A stretch of 64,000 nt of DNA from Mucilaginibacter_A sp965201005 (GTDB lineage: Bacteria > Bacteroidota > Bacteroidia > Sphingobacteriales > Sphingobacteriaceae): the NCBI RefSeq assembly GCF_965201005.1, contig NZ_OZ241747.1:3472001-3536000 (forward strand), in the 5' to 3' direction. Under the pieces are notes generated by a model. It was not told the origin of the DNA. It ran no database searches and was given only the letters and a program-made list of their open reading frames with translations. Positions 24,542 through 34,700 of this stretch are shown piece by piece; the stretch's first letter is position 1; every line of letters starts with the position of its first letter. Made by a program: the position numbers and the translations under genes.

Positions 24542-26659
24542 TTATTTTAACAAATGAAAGGTGATAAAACTCGCTGCGTAAGCCAAAACCGTCATGTAAG
24601 CAAACTGGATAACCGGCCATTTCCATTCTTTTGTTTCACGATAAACCACGGCAACTGTACTGGCGCATTGCATAGCAAAAGCGTAAAACATCATCAGCGA
24701 CATGGCCACGGCGAAAGTAAAAACCGGCAAACCCGTGTCGGGGTTACGGGCGTGTTTCATCTTATCCATCACCGAATCCAGTTTATCGGCATTACCATCC
24801 ACGCTGTAAATCGTGGCCATTGTTCCTACAAAAACCTCACGCGCAGCGAAAGAAGTGATCAGGGCGATACCAATTTTCCAATCAAAACCTAAAGGACGGA
24901 TTGCCGGTTCGATAGCGTGGCCTAAAATACCGGCATAAGAATTTTCGAGCTGATCGGTAGCTTTTAAATGCTGTAACTCATCTGCCGATTTTTGTGCCGT
25001 AAAAGAAGCATTGCTATATTTCCGGTCTATTTCGGCCATCCGTTTTCCCGGTCCGTAGGAAGCCATCACCCACAAAATAATGGAAACGGCAATGATGACT
25101 TTCCCGGCCTGTACCACAAAAGTTTTAGAACGCTCATACATGGTTAAACCCACGTTTTTCCAGCGTGGCATCCGGTAAACGGGCAACTCCATGATAAAGT
25201 AACCACGTTCGCGGCTTTTCAAAATCAGTTTAAAAACAAACGCAACAACAACGGCCGAAACTACGCTGAACAAGTACATCGCCATCATGGCCAAACCTTG
25301 TAAATTAAAAACCCACCAAATATTGCGATTAGGAACAACAAGTGAAATAAGCAACGTATAAACCGGCAAACGCGCAGAACAGGTAATTAAAGGCGTAACC
25401 ATAATGGTAATCATGCGGTCTTTCCAGTTTTCGATGGTGCGCGTACTCATGATCGATGGCACGGCGCAGGCAAAACCTCCAATTAATGGCACTACTGATT
25501 TACCGTTCAGGCCAACTTTCCGCATGATCCGGTCCATCATAAACGTAACGCGCGACATGTAACCGGTGTCTTCCAGGATCGAAATAAAAGCAAACAAAAT
25601 GGCAATCTGCGGGATGAAAACCAGCACGCCGCTTAAACCGGCCACCACGCCATCAAGCAATAAACTGGTAAGTGGCCCGGCAGGTAAAATGGCATGTAAA
25701 GTTGTGCTGAGCCAAGTGAATGAATCCTCAATTAATGCCATTGGGTAAGCCGACCAGGAAAATATCGCCTGAAAAATGAACATTAAAATGGCAAAGAAAA
25801 TAATAAAACCGAAAATTTTATGGGTAAGGATTTTATCAATTTTGTTGCTGTAGCTTTCCTTTTCTGCAAAATGATTTTTGCGGATTACTACATCAAACAG
25901 CACATCATTGATAAAATTATAACGCGCAATGGTTTCTGTAGCCTGGGATTTTTGCGAATGGAAGCTAAATTCTTCCTCCAGGCTTTCGATCCGGTTGTTT
26001 TGCTGGGGCGATAAAAATTGTAAATACTCATGCTGATGTGCCAGTTGCAGCGCATAATAATCGTTATCAACCAAAATTTCTTCGCGGATGCTGTGGATAA
26101 GTTGCGGGGCCAGCTGTGAAATGTCAATCGTATCTTCCTGTAAAGCAATTTTTCCGGCGTAGTTGATTGCTTCTTTTAGCGCATCAATTCCTTCGGCTTT
26201 GCGGGCAGAGATTGGCACAACCGAAACGCCTAATTTTTTTGAAAGCAGGTTTATGTTGATTTCCAATCCGGCGTTTTTGGCCATGTCCATCATGTTCAAA
26301 GCAACAATAACGGGCACTTTCAAATCTGCAACCTGTGTATATAGCAGCAAATTACGTTTGAGGTTGGAAGCATCCAGAATAACCACAACCAAATCCGGAT
26401 TGTGCGGATTGGCCTGATCTGCCAGTACAGAAAAAACGATGGATTCGTCTTTACTTTTTGGGTAAAGACTATAAGTTCCGGGCAAATCAATGATTTCGGC
26501 ACGGCGGCCATCGGTCAAAGTACAGAAACCGGTTTTTTTATCTACCGTAACACCCGGAAAATTGCCCACCTTTTGGTTAAGGCCGGTAAGAACGTTAAAA
26601 AGTGTTGATTTGCCAGTATTTGGATTTCCTACTAACGCAACTTTTATTTCGGGTTTCAA
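24542..26659 (-). CDS. feoB: Ferrous iron transporter FeoB
   Basis: A 705-residue inner-membrane Fe(II) transporter with an N-terminal G domain. GNPNTGKST at 11-19 is G1, DLPGTYSLYP G3 and NMMDMA G4; this is followed by a GDI-like helical spacer and a transmembrane domain with two gate regions (PLIGGFACAVPSI and the later GTMATIYSV region). The start is TTG 26659, 6 bases after feoA, so the two are one operon. Expression is probably iron-controlled through the palindrome upstream of feoA. Two A-type units fall inside the gene (24999-25014 and 26166-26180). Confidence 0.97.
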   Translation of the reverse strand: MKPEIKVALVGNPNTGKSTLFNVLTGLNQKVGNFPGVTVDKKTGFCTLTDGRRAEIIDLPGTYSLYPKSKDESIVFSVLADQANPHNPDLVVVILDASNLKRNLLLYTQVADLKVPVIVALNMMDMAKNAGLEININLLSKKLGVSVVPISARKAEGIDALKEAINYAGKIALQEDTIDISQLAPQLIHSIREEILVDNDYYALQLAHQHEYLQFLSPQQNNRIESLEEEFSFHSQKSQATETIARYNFINDVLFDVVIRKNHFAEKESYSNKIDKILTHKIFGFIIFFAILMFIFQAIFSWSAYPMALIEDSFTWLSTTLHAILPAGPLTSLLLDGVVAGLSGVLVFIPQIAILFAFISILEDTGYMSRVTFMMDRIMRKVGLNGKSVVPLIGGFACAVPSIMSTRTIENWKDRMITIMVTPLITCSARLPVYTLLISLVVPNRNIWWVFNLQGLAMMAMYLFSVVSAVVVAFVFKLILKSRERGYFIMELPVYRMPRWKNVGLTMYERSKTFVVQAGKVIIAVSIILWVMASYGPGKRMAEIDRKYSNASFTAQKSADELQHLKATDQLENSYAGILGHAIEPAIRPLGFDWKIGIALITSFAAREVFVGTMATIYSVDGNADKLDSVMDKMKHARNPDTGLPVFTFAVAMSLMMFYAFAMQCASTVAVVYRETKEWKWPVIQFAYMTVLAYAASFITFHLLK

Positions 26660-26665
26660 CTCAAA

Positions 26666-26881
26666 TTACTGTAAAATAATGGTAGAAGCTTCGCGTTTGC
26701 GCAGGCTAAGCTGATAGCCGGAAACGTTGATGGCAATCGGGTCTCCAAGGGGCGCAATGCGTTGTATGCTGATTTCTTCGCCTGGCAAACAACCCATCTC
26801 CATCAGTTTTACAGACATTGCCAAATCAGTAAATTCTTTGATGATCCCTTTTTTTCCTACACTCAGTTGCGAAAGTTTCAT
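26666..26881 (-). CDS. feoA: FeoA, small SH3-like regulator of FeoB
   Basis: A 71-residue FeoA starting at ATG 26881 (MKLSQLSVGKKGIIKEF); a TTG nine bases upstream is less likely. LMEMGCLPGEEISIQRIAPLGDP is the typical core (Gly-Cys-x-Pro-Gly). FeoA is a small cytoplasmic protein required with FeoB for ferrous iron uptake. It heads the feoAB operon and lies 29 bases downstream of a 25-bp palindrome. Confidence 0.95.
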   Translation of the reverse strand: MKLSQLSVGKKGIIKEFTDLAMSVKLMEMGCLPGEEISIQRIAPLGDPIAINVSGYQLSLRKREASTIILQ

Positions 26882-26910
26882 GAAATACAATTTATACCGT
26901 AAAACTATCG

Positions 26911-26935
26911 CTTATTTGAATTAAATCCAAATAAG
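26911..26935. promoter_or_regulatory. Candidate operator upstream of feoAB
   Basis: A 25-base palindrome with a single central base and one mismatch: left arm CTTATTTGAATT (26911-26922), right arm AATCCAAATAAG (26924-26935). It sits 30 bases before the feoA ATG, where an iron-dependent repressor such as a Fur- or DtxR-family protein would bind. The regulator is not identified and the arms do not spell a classical Fur box. Confidence 0.5.
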
Positions 26936-26958
26936 ATTTGATGATATTTTGTAAAAAG

Positions 26959-26983
26959 AATGCTTCTTTTATCGGTAAATTTT
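26959..26983. repeat. Dispersed motif, form A, upstream of feoAB
   Basis: AATGCTTCTTTTATCGGTAA followed by ATTTT, a single unit between the feoA upstream region and the end of the VanZ-like gene. The rest of 26936-27095 shows nothing recognisable. Confidence 0.7.
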
Positions 26984-27095
26984 AAGGGCTTAATGCTGAA
27001 AGGAATTGTACCGAAAATGCGGGCAATTGCATTTTTTATGAAACAAGCTGCAGGAAGAAAACAGCATTAAAGCCATTAAACCTGTAAAAAAATAC

Positions 27096-27491
27096 TTACT
27101 GACGTTGCGTTTGGATAGCATAAGTGGTTACTGATACACTGAATATTCCCATTAAAGTACCTAATACATCACAAAAAAGATCAGCCCATTCTGCACTTCG
27201 GTAAGTAAAAACCTTTAATTGCAGCAATTCTATGGCACCGCCGAACAAAAACATAATACCCAGTACAAAAGCAAATATGCTTGCCGACAACTGATGATGC
27301 GCCTGTTTACGCAGCAAACCATATAAAGTAAATATGGTGAGCACAAAAAACAAACCGGTATGTGTTAGTTTATCAAAACCTTTGAAAAACAGAGGCGACT
27401 CTCCGGCTTTACCTAAAGAAGCACAGCAAATTATCAAAATAAACAAAGCCCAGATTAAAGCCGGGCTTTGGTGTTTAAAAAGTTTTTGCAT
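27096..27491 (-). CDS. VanZ-like membrane protein
   Basis: A 131-residue protein with four hydrophobic helices and the VanZ-type pattern DKLTHTGLFFVLTIFT ... FAFVLGIMFLFGGAIELLQL ... AEWADLFCDVLGTLMGIF. VanZ-like proteins are common in Bacteroidota and of unknown role here; the name comes from a teicoplanin-resistance protein and does not imply resistance. Its ATG overlaps the gcvH stop by one base (TAATG), indicating translational coupling. Confidence 0.85.
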   Translation of the reverse strand: MQKLFKHQSPALIWALFILIICCASLGKAGESPLFFKGFDKLTHTGLFFVLTIFTLYGLLRKQAHHQLSASIFAFVLGIMFLFGGAIELLQLKVFTYRSAEWADLFCDVLGTLMGIFSVSVTTYAIQTQRQ

Positions 27492-27871
27492 TAAGCACCA
27501 ACCAGTTCTTTATAGCTTTCTGCGGATAGCAATTCGTCCAGTTCTGCAGCATTTTTGATGGATATTTTCACCATCCAGCCTTCACCAAAAGGATCAGAAT
27601 TTACAAGTTCCGGGTTGGCGTCTAAAGCTTTGTTCATTTCCAAAACTTCGCCGCTTACGGGCATAAACAAATCTGAAACTGTTTTTACGGCTTCTACCGT
27701 ACCAAAAATGGCTTCTTTGGCCACTTCTTCGCCAATTGTATTGATATCGATGTAAACAATATCGCCCAGTTCGTGCTGTGCAAAATCCGTAATGCCGATC
27801 GTGGCGGTATCACCATCAACCAAAACCCATTCATGATCTTTGGTATATTTTAATGCAGAAGGAAAATTCAT
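27491..27871 (-). CDS. gcvH: Glycine cleavage system H protein
   Basis: A 126-residue lipoyl carrier of the glycine cleavage complex. The lipoylated lysine is Lys63 in GTVEAVKTVSD. YTKDHEWVLVDGDTATIGIT and LGDIVYIDINTIGEEV are family blocks. H protein shuttles the aminomethyl group from P to T protein. GlyA in this window uses the same one-carbon pool. In related genomes gcvH often follows sprA; here an outer-membrane protein gene on the opposite strand lies between. Confidence 0.97.
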   Translation of the reverse strand: MNFPSALKYTKDHEWVLVDGDTATIGITDFAQHELGDIVYIDINTIGEEVAKEAIFGTVEAVKTVSDLFMPVSGEVLEMNKALDANPELVNSDPFGEGWMVKISIKNAAELDELLSAESYKELVGA

Positions 27872-27943
27872 GTTCGTGTTTTTTTCTCAAAAATAGCAAA
27901 AAACCGATTGAGAAATGTTTTTCATATCGGAAAATTTGATGCT

Positions 27944-27969
27944 TGATGCTGTTTTTATCGACTAAATTT
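27944..27969. repeat. Dispersed motif, form B, in the gcvH/outer-membrane-protein gap
   Basis: TTGATGCTGTTTTTATCGAC followed by TAAATT, a single B unit in the divergent 265-base gap (27872-28136). The rest of the gap holds the OMP promoter region. Confidence 0.7.
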
Positions 27970-28102
27970 CTGGTTGCTGATTTTAGGCTTATTTTCTAAA
28001 AATCAGCTTTTTAACTTTGTTTAAAATAATCTGATGAACCCGAAAGATCATGCAGTTGTCAGGAATTATCTGAAAATTAAAACTTTTAAATATCAGAACA
28101 GT

Positions 28103-28110
28103 TAACTTTG
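28103..28110 (+). promoter_or_regulatory. Bacteroidetes-type -7 box for the small outer-membrane protein gene
   Basis: TAACTTTG matches TAnnTTTG and lies 26 bases before the ATG at 28137. No good -33 TTG is present at the expected distance. Confidence 0.45.
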
Positions 28111-28136
28111 CAGGATTAACAAATAAAAAAATTACT

Positions 28137-28721
28137 ATGAAAAAGATTACATTAGCTGCATTTGCGTTATTCACGTTTATTTTTAGCGCAAACGCACAAA
28201 TTCAAAAAGGCAACGTTTTGATCGGTGCCGACTTAGCCAATTTGCAGTTAGGTTTAGACCAACCAACCAGTTTCAGTGTGTCTTTAGCACCAAAAGCGGC
28301 TTGGTTTATTCAGGATAATGTAGCATTGGGAGCTTATGGCAACTTAGGTTTGACAACAGTTAAAGGAAATGGAACAACAACTTCTTATGGTATTGGCGCG
28401 TTAGGCCGTTATTACGGCGGCAAAGCATCTGCCCCGGAAATTATTAAGCACACACGCCTTTTTCTTGAAGCAAACGTTGGTATCAATGGTGTTAATTTGC
28501 CTGCTAATGGCGGTTCTACCAACGGTTTAGGGCTTGGTATTGGCCCGGGTGTTGCTTATTTTATCACGCCAAGCATCGGATTGGAAACTTTGTTAAAGTA
28601 TAATGGCATTGTAGGTTTTGGCAGCAGTGCCTATGCCAACAATGTTAGCTTAAACTTTGGTTTCCAGGTTTATTTACCAGGCAGGGCAACTGCAAGAAAA
28701 GTTATGAACGACGTTAGATAA
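28137..28721 (+). CDS. Small outer-membrane beta-barrel protein (OmpW/OmpA-like size)
   Basis: A 194-residue secreted protein. The signal peptide is MKKITLAAFALFTFIFSANA. The mature part has alternating hydrophobic strands, glycine-rich turns (YGIGALGRYYGG, GLGLGIGPGVAYF) and a late strand VSLNFGFQVYLPG, as in Bacteroidota outer-membrane beta-barrel proteins of about 8 strands. A short basic tail (RATARKVMNDVR) follows the last strand, which is unusual because barrels normally end in an aromatic residue. The gene is alone on the plus strand between sprA and gcvH. Function unknown. Confidence 0.75.
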   Translation: MKKITLAAFALFTFIFSANAQIQKGNVLIGADLANLQLGLDQPTSFSVSLAPKAAWFIQDNVALGAYGNLGLTTVKGNGTTTSYGIGALGRYYGGKASAPEIIKHTRLFLEANVGINGVNLPANGGSTNGLGLGIGPGVAYFITPSIGLETLLKYNGIVGFGSSAYANNVSLNFGFQVYLPGRATARKVMNDVR

Positions 28722-28745
28722 TCTGATTTCTGATCAAACTCAAAA

Positions 28746-28776
28746 AAAGTATGCTAAAAACAGCATACTTTTTTTA
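28746..28776. terminator. Bidirectional intrinsic terminator between the OMP gene and sprA
   Basis: Stem AAGTATGCT/AGCATACTT (28748-28756 and 28762-28770), loop of 5 bases, A tract on the left and T tract on the right, so it works on both strands. It serves the convergent OMP (stop 28721) and sprA (stop 28794). The loop and right arm together read GCTAAAAACAGCAT, a B-type word. Confidence 0.88.
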
Positions 28777-28793
28777 TGCCCTAAATTTTGGTA

Positions 28794-31700
28794 TTACTGG
28801 AAAAGCAGCTTCAAATTTACCCCAAAATTGGTAAAAGCTGTATTGAAAGATTGGGAAGTGTATGGTTTGGTGATGTTAGAATCGTAAAACAACTGCAAGT
28901 TAAACCGCTGGTTGATCACGTAATTGATTGATGGCCGAACGGTAATGTTTTTGGCCCCGGACGAAATATCGGCTTCCTGCACATCCGGCCGGTAAACCAC
29001 GGTTTTGTTATCGGTCAAGGCAAAATCAAACTTAAAAGTCATGTCGTTTTTCAAAATTAAGTTGTTGAACAAGCCAAAAGGAAAGCGGAAATTTGTGGTA
29101 TGATAACCGAACCCAAACACAATATTGCTTTCGTTTTGCTGCGTAAGCTGGCTGTTGAGCAAACTTAAACTCAACGCACGGCTTTTCCGGTACTCAAAAT
29201 GCGTGGTGACGCTGTTTTTAAACCGTGCATCCAAACCAAGCAAAGGCACAAACTGCTCGAAAATTGTAATTTGCGCGTATTGGTACAGCGGCAGGAAATC
29301 GTTGTTGGCATCGCGCACATTTACCGCTCCATTTGTTTCCGAATAACGTAAAAGCGTATTGAAACCATTAACGCTGTAAGCAGAACGATAGCCGTGGCTC
29401 AGATCAAAAGAATCAAAATATTCGGCTAAAAAAGGTATGCGGCTTAACCCATTGTAACGGATATCCCAGTTCGGGATCGGGATTTTCGGGAAACTTCCCG
29501 TGCTTATGTTACTGGCATCTTTGCCGGAATAAGCAGCCAGAAAAGCCGGAACCAGCACATCTTGAGCATTGGCACCATAACCATCTGCAAAACCATTGGT
29601 AACGGTGCGGGTTGAATTTGGGTTCGAAAGGCCCAAACGCTGCGAAATTACGTTTCGATTGCTCAAAAACTTTTCAAAAACCGAAGAGGTATTGTTGATG
29701 CCCGAAGATTTGGAGAAAGCCGTTGGCAGCGTAAAATAGGAAATGCTGTAATCGCCGGTGGTTATCGGGCTCAGGTTTTCAATATCGCCGGTTTGGGCTG
29801 AGTATTTGAAGTTGGTTTGATAATTTAGGTTCCGGGTGCGGAAGGCAGAAAGTTCTATCCGTAAATCCGGTATCGGTTCCAGCACGCCGCGCAGGTGCAT
29901 ATCTTCCAAAAGTGTTTTGGTAAACAACTGGTTTTGCAAAGAATCTGTAGTGATCCAGCCGTTTGAAATGGCGCGGCTGCGGATATCGGCCTGACTTCCC
30001 AATAAAAACCCGATTCCGGGCGCATTGTAGTTCAAATCCTCCCCAAAAAATTTGGTTTTAGGCAGATAGCCGGGCAAAAATGTTCCTTCTGTGCGCGTAT
30101 AAGTTCCGCTTACGTTTTTTACACTGGTCAAAACATGCAAAAACAGATTGGCAATTCCGCCCTTTTCCGTTTCGTTTGCTTTCCGCAGAAATGAAAATTT
30201 ATTGTATAATCCTGTAAAATTAAGCACTGGGGTGAGTTGGATTGTACGCGAATTTTGGATGGTATTGCCCACATTCAAGTTGGGGTTTTGCAAGGAAAAC
30301 AATGCCTGCGAGTTCCAGTTAAACTGTGTGCTGTACCGAACGCTCATGTTCGTCCAGTCAAAACCCGGAATTTTGTTGATTGGCGTGGTGTAATTAAAAT
30401 TGATGGTATGCGTATAATTTACTGTTCGGCCTAACTTTTTCAGATTATTCCAAAGCGTGTCCTGTTTTAAACCGTTGATGCGGCCTGCCGGTTCATCGAT
30501 CACACCCAGATTTGTGGCATCAAAATCCATCTGCAAAGACTTGGTTAAATTCCAACCAATACCATAAACGCGGTTAATCTGAAAGTTTTTGCTGAAAGTG
30601 GTTGGTATCGCAATAAAATTCTCCGGATCATTATTTCGCAGCGTGTTTTCAGAATAAAAACGGTTTAAGCTGATGTTAAAATTTAACCGGGAAGGCAGCA
30701 GGCTGAAGTTAATGTCCTGAAACAGCTTCAGCATATTGCTTTTAAATACTTTTTGAAACGGACTGTAAAATTTAGGCTGATTATTGTAGATATAGTTCAG
30801 GCCGGCCACATATGTTTTTTGAAAGGCATTTTCGGTGATAAAATCATGATGATCATATTCCGTGTAAGCATAAGTTGCACTCAGATTTTCCACGTCCCAC
30901 AAATGGTTTTTGGCTTTCGGGTCTGTTTTTACTTTACGTACATTCGTTAAGTTGATGCTTTTCCGAACGGTATAATCTTCGGATACGTTGATGATCGAAT
31001 CTTTTTTAGCTTTGGATACTTGTGCCAGTTCCTGTTTTAGTTCGATGTCCGGATTGGCAGGATCATATTTTGGGGTGATGATTTGGTTAGAATAATTAAC
31101 ATAAACCGGGATTTTGACGCCGGATTTTGTTGGAAAGAACCTGCCCAGCTCCATATTGGCCGACATATCCACCGATTGCCTGTCGCTCAAACTACGATCA
31201 TTGATCCTGGAATCCAGCGTACCAAAACCGATGGTGCTTTTACTGCCCGACACACTTACATCACCCAAATCAGCCAATTTTGCGTTAAACCTGCCAATTG
31301 CCGCCCAGCCGCCCTGCTCGTTAAAACCGGTTAGCCGCAGCTCATTAAACCAAACAATGGCCGATTTATCAAGTCCGTCATCTTTTCCCGCAGGCGAATT
31401 ACCTTTATACGGATTGCGTACGCCCAGCATAATGGTACGCAAACGGCTCAAATCCGGCTGCCCTTTAATGGTTACACGGTTGGCACCATCGGTAAAAGTA
31501 TAAGGCACGTTTAATGGCCATGGAGTACCATTTAACAAAGCGTTGTTACGTGCTGTTTTTGCACGGGTTAAAATGGACAATTGTAAAGCCATGCGGTTAG
31601 CTGCCGGCCAAATGCCGTCTGCATCTCGTGTGCCGGGAGTGGTAACCTGCAACGGCAATTCATATTCGTAATAATTATCAATATAATCCACACCCAAACG

Positions 31701-34700
31701 GATAAAAGCACTCACATCTCCATTTTGCAGCTGTGTCCCTTCTGCATGGACAAACATTTCCAGCTCTTTGTACTGGCGCAAATCGTTATAAAAAGTTTTA
31801 AACGTAGCTTTAGAATAACCATCGCGCACATTGGCAACGCGCACTTGCAAAGCCTGCTCATTCAGTTGCGTATTAGTAGTGTAATTGTTAAAATCCCGCT
31901 GACGGGTAATGCCCGGCGGAACTACATACGGAATAGGCACACGGTTACCGTTTTCTTCAATATTGACCGTGGATACATCAATGGTAGAATTGTCCAGCGT
32001 AGGATTTATAATAGCAGGGTCTGCTATCACATTGGCAGTGCTGTTTTCGGTATTGAAGGCCCGCCACTCACCACGGATCAGCTGCAGCCGGGCAAAACGA
32101 AGCACCGAAGTATCGGCAAAATTTGTCATGAACATCCGAATAAAACGAATGGCTTTAAAATCCTGAATGTTGCCCACTTTAGATTGATAATTCCGGATTG
32201 GCACCCTGAACTGATACCAGTTTACAGTCTGCGTAGTGCCGTTGGCCAGCTTTACTGTCGAAGTAACTTTGTCTGAAATGAAATTTTGCCCAACCACTAA
32301 ATTTTGTGGCCGAATAGAAACTTTGTATTGAAAATATTCGTCCGCCTGGCTCATGTTGTTGTCGCGGTTTATATCCTCGCCATCAGGCAGCGAAGTTGAG
32401 GCCGAATTGTCCAGTCCTAATTGTGCCCGCGATTGCTCTGTAGTTTTTGAGTTGCCTTCTGTACCGTTGTACTGGCTGTACCGTTTTAAAATCCCGGCAT
32501 TGCCTTCATCATAAGCCGGGCCCCGGAAGTATAAATAATCATCGGAAGACGGATCACTGACAAGCTGATTGGTTGCCGTAGTGCTTAACGTTGACCGAAT
32601 TTGCCTGATAAAAGAAGCATATTTCTGGCGCTCATCTACATTGGCCAATCCATCCAAACCCACATCCTGCAAAGCGCGGGCAGTTTGATCGTTATCAAAA
32701 GATTGCACGACAGGCTGTAATTTTGGCACGCGACCCCAAACGGTAGAATCTACTTTGGAAACATCCCCATCCGCAGGCAAACCGTTTTCTAAACTTTTAC
32801 GGCCATCTTTTAAAATATCTTCGGATAAACTGCCCAGGTTAAAATACAAATCGCCGCCTGCTGAATTGGGTTTATATATGAACGGGTCCAGCATCCAAAA
32901 TTCAATGTACTGTACATTCAGCGATTCAAAATCATTACTATCCATCCGCCTAAAAATACCGCCCCAGCGGCTTTGCGGATTTTGCAGCGATCCATCCTGG
33001 TTGATGCCGGTAGTTGTAAAATTGTACGGGCCGCGCACTTTCGGGTAAAAAGCCAGATCTAAAGTTGGCAAACTTAAAGGCTGGCCGGTAATGCTTTGTT
33101 TATAGGGGAAAACTTCCTGTTCTAAAACTTCGCGCACATATTGGTTAGAAAGTTCGTTCCGGGAGTCTGCCAGGGCCGGAGCAAGCGAACTGCTCCGATT
33201 ATAAAAAATCGGGTCGATGTTGTAAAAAGCCAGCCGCGCCCGATTGTAGCCATAAGAAAGATCGTTATCCAGCTGCGATTCCGGGAAAAGCTGCGGCGTA
33301 CCCGAAATCTGCCAGTTTACTGCACTTTTGATATCAATTAAAGAACTGCTGTTTTCAAAATCATCCAGGTAAGCTGTTCCGTCTTTTGTACCGGCAAAAT
33401 TAAGTGCAGCCGGATGGCCGGGCAGCAATTGCGCAAATTCCCCGCTGAAATTTACAGAGGAAGGTACTTTAGTTGAGATGAACGGCAACTTATCTACCAA
33501 ACGCGTTAACAGCCTCGATTGTGAGCTGTAAGTGCCATCAAAACCATATATCGTGTTAGAAATTGATTCATCGCCAATACTTACCTTTTGGGTGATGGGT
33601 TGCTCGGTTAAGTGCATTACTGTTGCACCCAAGTTTAATTTATTATTGTATTTATAATCAAAACGCGAACCGTACAATGATTTTTGCTGAATGCCGTACA
33701 ACTCGTTACTTTCCAGTTTAATGTTGATGGGCTGACCGGAAGTAAGCAAAGCCTGGTTGATTATCCTGATCCGGCCAATGTTGTAATCTACCGTATAGTC
33801 AGAACCTTCCGTTAAACGTAGCGTTCCGGCTGTTACCACCACAGAACCCTGCGGGATATTAATGGCATTTAACTGAAATTCGGAACCGGATTGTGATGAA
33901 TAAGTCCCGCGGATGACATAACGGTTTAACTGCGGAAAAAACTGCTGTGCAATGGTTTTGGTAGAATCATACAGCGGCTGATAAACGTAACGGTTGATCA
34001 AATCCTGCTCCGTGCCGGGAATAAACTGTTTGGCCAGATCGGCACCAAAAGGCTCTACCACCGGAAAAGTGATACGGCCGTTTTGCGAATCAATGGTAAT
34101 CCCTTCTAAAAAATCAAAATAACCATCCGGCTGTTTGGCACCTTGCGGGTTCAGGTTATCCAATCCGGTTAGTTGCAGCCAAAGTTTACCGGCGGTGTTT
34201 TGGCCTTCGCCCATAATGGGTTTCTCGATGTTCGATTTATCATCTAAATGCGTAATAGTCAGCCTGAAATCATTCGGACTGATCTGGTAAGCACCTAAAG
34301 TGTAAATGTTTTTCATCATCAAATCCCAGGTGGGCAAACTGGTTTTTAACAATTCATTTTTCAGCAATTTGGTGTACAAAACTTTTGGTGTGGCCGCATC
34401 CACCGGAATATCGGTAGAAAGCTCTCCAACCTGATATTCGGTTCCGTTATAGGTGTAGCGGTAAGCCACAGAAAGCACTTCGTCATTATTAAGCGGATAA
34501 TTCAGGGAGATATAACCTAATTGCGGATGCAGTGTAAATTCTGTTGCCGTTAATTTCCGGGCGTAAGTGAGCTTGCTGTAATTGTCCGTTCTTCCGGTCG
34601 ATTGAAAATAGTTTGCTATATCATTAGAATTGGTCAAACGTGCGTTGGCCGGTAAATTTTGCAGTAAATTGTTGGATTGCTGCGGAAAACCCGGGCCGGT

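Noticed and set aside
27096..27491. The VanZ-like gene as an antibiotic-resistance gene.
   Set aside because: VanZ-like proteins are common housekeeping neighbours of gcvH in this phylum, and no other van gene is present.
28137..28721. The small barrel as a member of the T9SS because it lies beside sprA.
   Set aside because: It is on the opposite strand with its own promoter and terminator and shows no T9SS family feature.
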